8,585 nt of DNA from Nocardioidaceae bacterium (GTDB lineage Bacteria > Actinomycetota > Actinomycetes > Propionibacteriales > Nocardioidaceae), in contig JACCZJ010000253.1 in assembly GCA_013696065.1 (NCBI GenBank), positions 1-8,585 of the forward strand, in the 5' to 3' direction. A model generated the notes under the pieces. It had not been told where the DNA came from and searched no databases. It worked only from the letters and a program-made list of their open reading frames with translations. A program made the translations under genes and the position numbers. Of the stretch, positions 5,561 to 8,585 are shown in pieces. Position 1 is the first letter of the stretch. Every line of letters starts with the position of its first letter.

Positions 5561-7222
5561 GTGTCAAAAGAGGCAACGCAGAAGCCCGCGATGGCGTGGT
5601 GGGAGACCGCCGTCGTCTATCAGGTCTACATACGGAGCTTCCGCGACGGCGACGGAGACGGGTTGGGGGATCTGGCCGGGCTCAGGGCTCGGCTGCCCTA
5701 CCTCGCCTCGCTGGGCATCCAGGCGCTGTGGATCAACCCGTGGTATCCCTCGCCGATGGCGGACGCGGGGTACGACGTCGCTGACTACCGCGACATCGAG
5801 CCATCCTTCGGCACTCTCGCGGAGGGCGAGGAGCTCATCAGCGAGGCGCATGCGCTGGGTTTGAAGGTGGTGCTCGACATCGTGCCCAACCACACCTCGT
5901 CGGAGCATGCGTGGTTCAAGGCGGCTCTGCAGGGGGACTCGCAAGCGCGGGCCCGCTATATCTTCAGGCCAGGCAAGGGAGACAACGGCGAGCTCCCGCC
6001 CAACGATTGGGAGAGTAATTTCGGTGGCCCCGCTTGGACGCGATTGTTGGACGCAGAGGGTCTAGAGGGCGAGTGGTATCTGCATCTGTTCGCGCCCGAG
6101 CAGCCCGACCTCGACTGGACAAACCCGGAGGTCAGGTTCGAGTTCGAAGACATCCTGCGCTTTTGGTTCGACCGCGACGTCGACGGGTTCAGAATCGACG
6201 TGGCTCATGGGCTGAGCAAGGCCGAAGGGCTGCCTGACTTCGGCGTTCAGCCGGACGCGCCGGTTCATTCCGAGCCGCACCCTGCGTGGGACCAAGACGA
6301 CGTACATGAGATTTATCGGGGCTGGCGCAAGGTGGCGGACTCCTATGATCCACCGCGGATCTTCGTCGCTGAGGCCTGGGTGGCGAACAACGAGCGGCTC
6401 GCGAATTACCTGCGGCCCGATGAGCTTCACACTGCCTTCCAGTTCGACTTCTTACGGGCGCCGTGGCGTGCGAAGGTGATGCGTGAGGTGATCGACGACG
6501 CCACGGACTCAGCCGCCGAGGTGGGAGCGCCGAGTACCTGGGTGCTCTCTAACCACGATGTCGTGCGACATGTCACCCGTTATGCACGCTCGCAGCCGCC
6601 GGCGCTGAGCGAGAGCGTCTGGGTGAGAGCGCAGTGGGACAAGGAGCCGGCCGACCTGGAGCTTGGCTTGCGACGCGCGCGCGCAGCAATCATGCTCACC
6701 CTCGCGTTGCCGGGCACGGCGTATCTCTACCAGGGTGAGGAGTTCGGGCTCGCGGAAGTCGAGGACATCCCATCCGAGCTTCGCCAGGACCCGATGTGGT
6801 GGCAGTCGGGTTACACCGACCCTGGTCGAGACGGGTGCCGCGTTCCGCTGCCGTGGTCGGGGGACCAGCCGCCGTTCGGCTTCAGTCCTGAGGGGGCTAC
6901 GAAGTCGCCTTGGCTGCCGCAGCCGAAGTCCTGGGCCACGCGTACGCAGGAGGCGCTGGAAAACGACCCTGACTCCATTTTGAACCTCTACCGTGCGGCC
7001 CTGCGGTTGAGAACTGAGTTGCTCGAGGGTATGACGCCTCCGGAGTGGATCGACTCACCCGCCGACGTCCTCGCCTTTCGGCGCGGCGACGTCGAGTGTT
7101 GGGTCAACACCGGCGACGTAGGTATACAACTACCTGACAAGAGGGTGTTGCTCAGGTCGGATGACGGTGTCGAAGGTGGCCAACTGCCTTCCGACGCTGC
7201 CGCATGGCTCGTGGATACATGA
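5561..7222 (+). CDS. GH13 alpha-glucosidase (oligo-1,6-glucosidase / maltase type)
   Basis: This is a 553-residue enzyme of glycoside hydrolase family 13 that releases glucose from the non-reducing ends of short alpha-glucosides. It has no signal peptide, so it acts in the cytoplasm on imported sugar. All four GH13 regions are present: D106-I-V-P-N-H111 (region I), G-F-R-I-D213-V-A-H-G (II, D213 the nucleophile), V-A-E271-A-W (III, E271 the acid/base) and S-N-H-D333 (IV, D333 the transition-state stabiliser). The opening VYQVYIRSFRDGDGDGLGDL and the late YLYQGEEFGL (388-397) and DGCRVPLPW are typical of the alpha-glucosidase branch rather than alpha-amylase. Val214 directly after the nucleophile occurs in isomaltases and in many actinobacterial alpha-glucosidases, where yeast maltase has Thr, so alpha-1,6 activity is possible. 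Trehalose synthase or sucrose hydrolase is less likely. It is first in an apparent operon with the downstream binding protein and divergent from the LacI-type gene. Confidence 0.93.
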   Translation: MSKEATQKPAMAWWETAVVYQVYIRSFRDGDGDGLGDLAGLRARLPYLASLGIQALWINPWYPSPMADAGYDVADYRDIEPSFGTLAEGEELISEAHALGLKVVLDIVPNHTSSEHAWFKAALQGDSQARARYIFRPGKGDNGELPPNDWESNFGGPAWTRLLDAEGLEGEWYLHLFAPEQPDLDWTNPEVRFEFEDILRFWFDRDVDGFRIDVAHGLSKAEGLPDFGVQPDAPVHSEPHPAWDQDDVHEIYRGWRKVADSYDPPRIFVAEAWVANNERLANYLRPDELHTAFQFDFLRAPWRAKVMREVIDDATDSAAEVGAPSTWVLSNHDVVRHVTRYARSQPPALSESVWVRAQWDKEPADLELGLRRARAAIMLTLALPGTAYLYQGEEFGLAEVEDIPSELRQDPMWWQSGYTDPGRDGCRVPLPWSGDQPPFGFSPEGATKSPWLPQPKSWATRTQEALENDPDSILNLYRAALRLRTELLEGMTPPEWIDSPADVLAFRRGDVECWVNTGDVGIQLPDKRVLLRSDDGVEGGQLPSDAAAWLVDT

Positions 7223-7278
7223 CCGCCATGAACCACACATCACGCAACAGCACGTGTTCAACAATCGATCACCAACCC

Positions 7279-7283
7279 GGAGG
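7279..7283 (+). promoter_or_regulatory. Ribosome binding site for the binding-protein gene
   Basis: GGAGG at 7279-7283 lies six bases before ATG 7290 and directly abuts ATG 7284, so 7290 is the usable start. The 67-base spacer after the glucosidase stop holds no clear terminator and no convincing promoter, consistent with co-transcription. Confidence 0.8.
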
Positions 7284-7289
7284 ATGTTC

Positions 7290-8564
7290 ATGAAGACCAA
7301 TCGCACCGTCGGACTCGCCGTCCTGGCAACGACGTCCCTCATACTGACTGCCTGCGGCGGCGGTGACAGTGGTGGGGAGGAGGAACAAGCAGCTGCGGGT
7401 CTCGAAGACCGCGGTCCCATCACCTACGTCCAGGGCAAGGACAACAGCGGTGTCGTCCCTCCGCTTGTCGAAAAGTGGAATGCCGATCATCCTGAAGAAC
7501 AGGTTACGTTCAAGGAGTTGACCGACGAAGCTGATCAGCAGCACGAGGCCATGGTGCAGAACTTCCAGGCCGAGAGCACCGGCTATGACGTGTTGAGTGT
7601 CGACGTGGTGTGGACCGCCGAGTTCGCGGCCAAGGGCTGGCTCCAGGCGCTCGAGGGTGACACCGCCGTCGACACAGCGAGCTTCCTGCCAGCCACCGTC
7701 GATGCCGCTACGTACGACGGCAAGCTCTACGCCGCGCCGGTCAGCAGCGATGGCGGCATGCTCTACTACCGCAAGGACCTAGTCAAGACTCCTCCCGAGA
7801 GCTGGGACGAGATGATGGATATGTGCTCCATCGCAGAGGAAAACGACATGGACTGCTATGCCGGTCAGTTCTCCGAGTACGAAGGGCTCACGGTCAATGC
7901 CGCCGAGGCCATCAACACGTTCGGCGGTGAGATCGTCGACGATGCTGGCGCGCCCACAGTCGACAGCGAGGAGTCTCGCGCCGGGCTGGAGGCACTGGCG
8001 ACGGCCTACAAGGAGGGCAATATCCCGAAAGATGGCATCACCTACACCGAAGAGGAAGGGCGCATCTCCTTCCAAAACGGTGATCTGCTGTTCCTTCGCA
8101 ACTGGCCGTACGTCTACGGCTTGGCGACGACCGATGAGACGTCAAAGATCAAGGGCAAGTTCGAAGCCGCTCCTCTGCCAGGAAGCGGTGACGGGCCGGG
8201 GGCATCATCGCTCGGTGGACATTCCGCCGCCATCAGCGTGTACTCAGAGAACAAGGCCACTGCTCTCGACTTCTTGAAGTTCCTGACCAGCGAAGAACAA
8301 CAGCGCGTCTTCCTCGAAGAGGGTTCGCTTGCGCCGGTGATCACCTCCCTGTACGACGACCCGGAACTCGCCAAGAAGTTCGGCTACCTTCCAGTTTTGA
8401 AGACGTCGATCGAGAATGCCGTTCCCAGGCCGGTGACCCCGTACTACCCCGCAGTTACCGAGGCGATCCAACAAAACGCCTACCAAGCAATCAAGGGTGA
8501 CAAGTCCGTCGATCAAGCCATCACGGACATGCAGGCAGCCATCGACCAAGCTGCAGCAGGCTGA
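7290..8564 (+). CDS. ABC transporter sugar-binding lipoprotein (trehalose/maltose type)
   Basis: This is the extracytoplasmic solute-binding subunit of a carbohydrate ABC importer (424 aa), anchored to the outer face of the membrane by lipid. The N-terminus has two early charged residues, a hydrophobic stretch and the lipobox L19-T-A-C22, followed by a GGG/Glu-rich linker. The body fits the family 1 solute-binding fold: an early ITYVQGKDNSGVVPPLVEKW segment, W108-T-A-E-F-A-A-K-G-W117, the S153-D-G-G-M-L-Y-Y-R-K-D163 segment, and a C-terminal helix set with ATALDFLKFLTSEEQQR. The WxAEFAAxGW block together with DEADQQHEAMVQNFQA recalls LpqY/ThuE-type trehalose-maltose binding proteins, but ligand choice cannot be settled from sequence. 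ATG 7290 is chosen because of the GGAGG six bases upstream and the clean signal peptide. The alpha-glucosidase precedes it; permease and possibly ATPase genes should follow beyond the window edge. Confidence 0.93.
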   Translation: MKTNRTVGLAVLATTSLILTACGGGDSGGEEEQAAAGLEDRGPITYVQGKDNSGVVPPLVEKWNADHPEEQVTFKELTDEADQQHEAMVQNFQAESTGYDVLSVDVVWTAEFAAKGWLQALEGDTAVDTASFLPATVDAATYDGKLYAAPVSSDGGMLYYRKDLVKTPPESWDEMMDMCSIAEENDMDCYAGQFSEYEGLTVNAAEAINTFGGEIVDDAGAPTVDSEESRAGLEALATAYKEGNIPKDGITYTEEEGRISFQNGDLLFLRNWPYVYGLATTDETSKIKGKFEAAPLPGSGDGPGASSLGGHSAAISVYSENKATALDFLKFLTSEEQQRVFLEEGSLAPVITSLYDDPELAKKFGYLPVLKTSIENAVPRPVTPYYPAVTEAIQQNAYQAIKGDKSVDQAITDMQAAIDQAAAG

Positions 8565-8585
8565 TCTCGTACCAACAAACGGGTG

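Noticed and set aside
5349..5576. N-terminal extension of the LacI-family protein up to 5576
   Set aside because: LacI-family proteins begin a few residues before the first helix. The extension would cover the divergent promoter and operators and overlap the start of the glucosidase gene.
7223..7289. Possible extra operator or promoter around CACGTG in the spacer before the binding-protein gene
   Set aside because: The symmetry hardly extends beyond the six-base core and it does not match O1, O2 or O3; no convincing -35/-10 pair is seen.

Overview
This is a high-GC window of ordinary Actinomycetota character. It shows GTG starts, strong GAGGAG-type ribosome binding sites, a ribosomal protein S2 with a long acidic C-terminal tail, and the conserved actinobacterial order rpsB-tsf-pyrH-frr-cdsA. 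I cannot name the genus from sequence alone. There are seven genes: six on the + strand and one on the - strand. No RNA genes, insertion sequences, CRISPR arrays or prophage parts are visible, and no gene-free stretch exceeds about 215 bases.

Left half (1-4289): a housekeeping block. rpsB (5' end cut off by the window) is followed by a strong hairpin in the spacer, then tsf (EF-Ts), pyrH (UMP kinase), frr (ribosome recycling factor) and cdsA (CDP-diacylglycerol synthase). The frr and cdsA frames can overlap by four bases. The block serves translation elongation and recycling, pyrimidine nucleotide supply and phospholipid precursor synthesis. The S2 tail is unusual: about 160 residues, containing five exact tandem copies of a six-residue unit.

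Right half (4302-8585): a sugar-utilisation locus. A LacI/GalR-family repressor on the - strand converges on cdsA with only 12 bases between stop codons. It is divergent from a GH13 alpha-glucosidase and a lipoprotein sugar-binding component of an ABC importer, which run off the right edge; permease genes are expected next but are not visible (the last 21 bases hold no recognisable gene start). The 212-base divergent region holds a candidate promoter, a Shine-Dalgarno that fixes the glucosidase start, and CG-centred dyads suitable as LacI-family operators. Two of these are near-identical in opposite orientation. One sits at the predicted glucosidase transcription start and the other just ahead of the repressor's own start.

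The likely logic is that the binding protein captures an alpha-glucoside (trehalose, maltose or isomaltose type), the importer brings it in, the intracellular GH13 enzyme releases glucose, and the LacI-type protein represses both itself and the operon until an inducer appears. I found no convincing undescribed system. The items most worth a second look are the S2 repeat tail and the operator layout.
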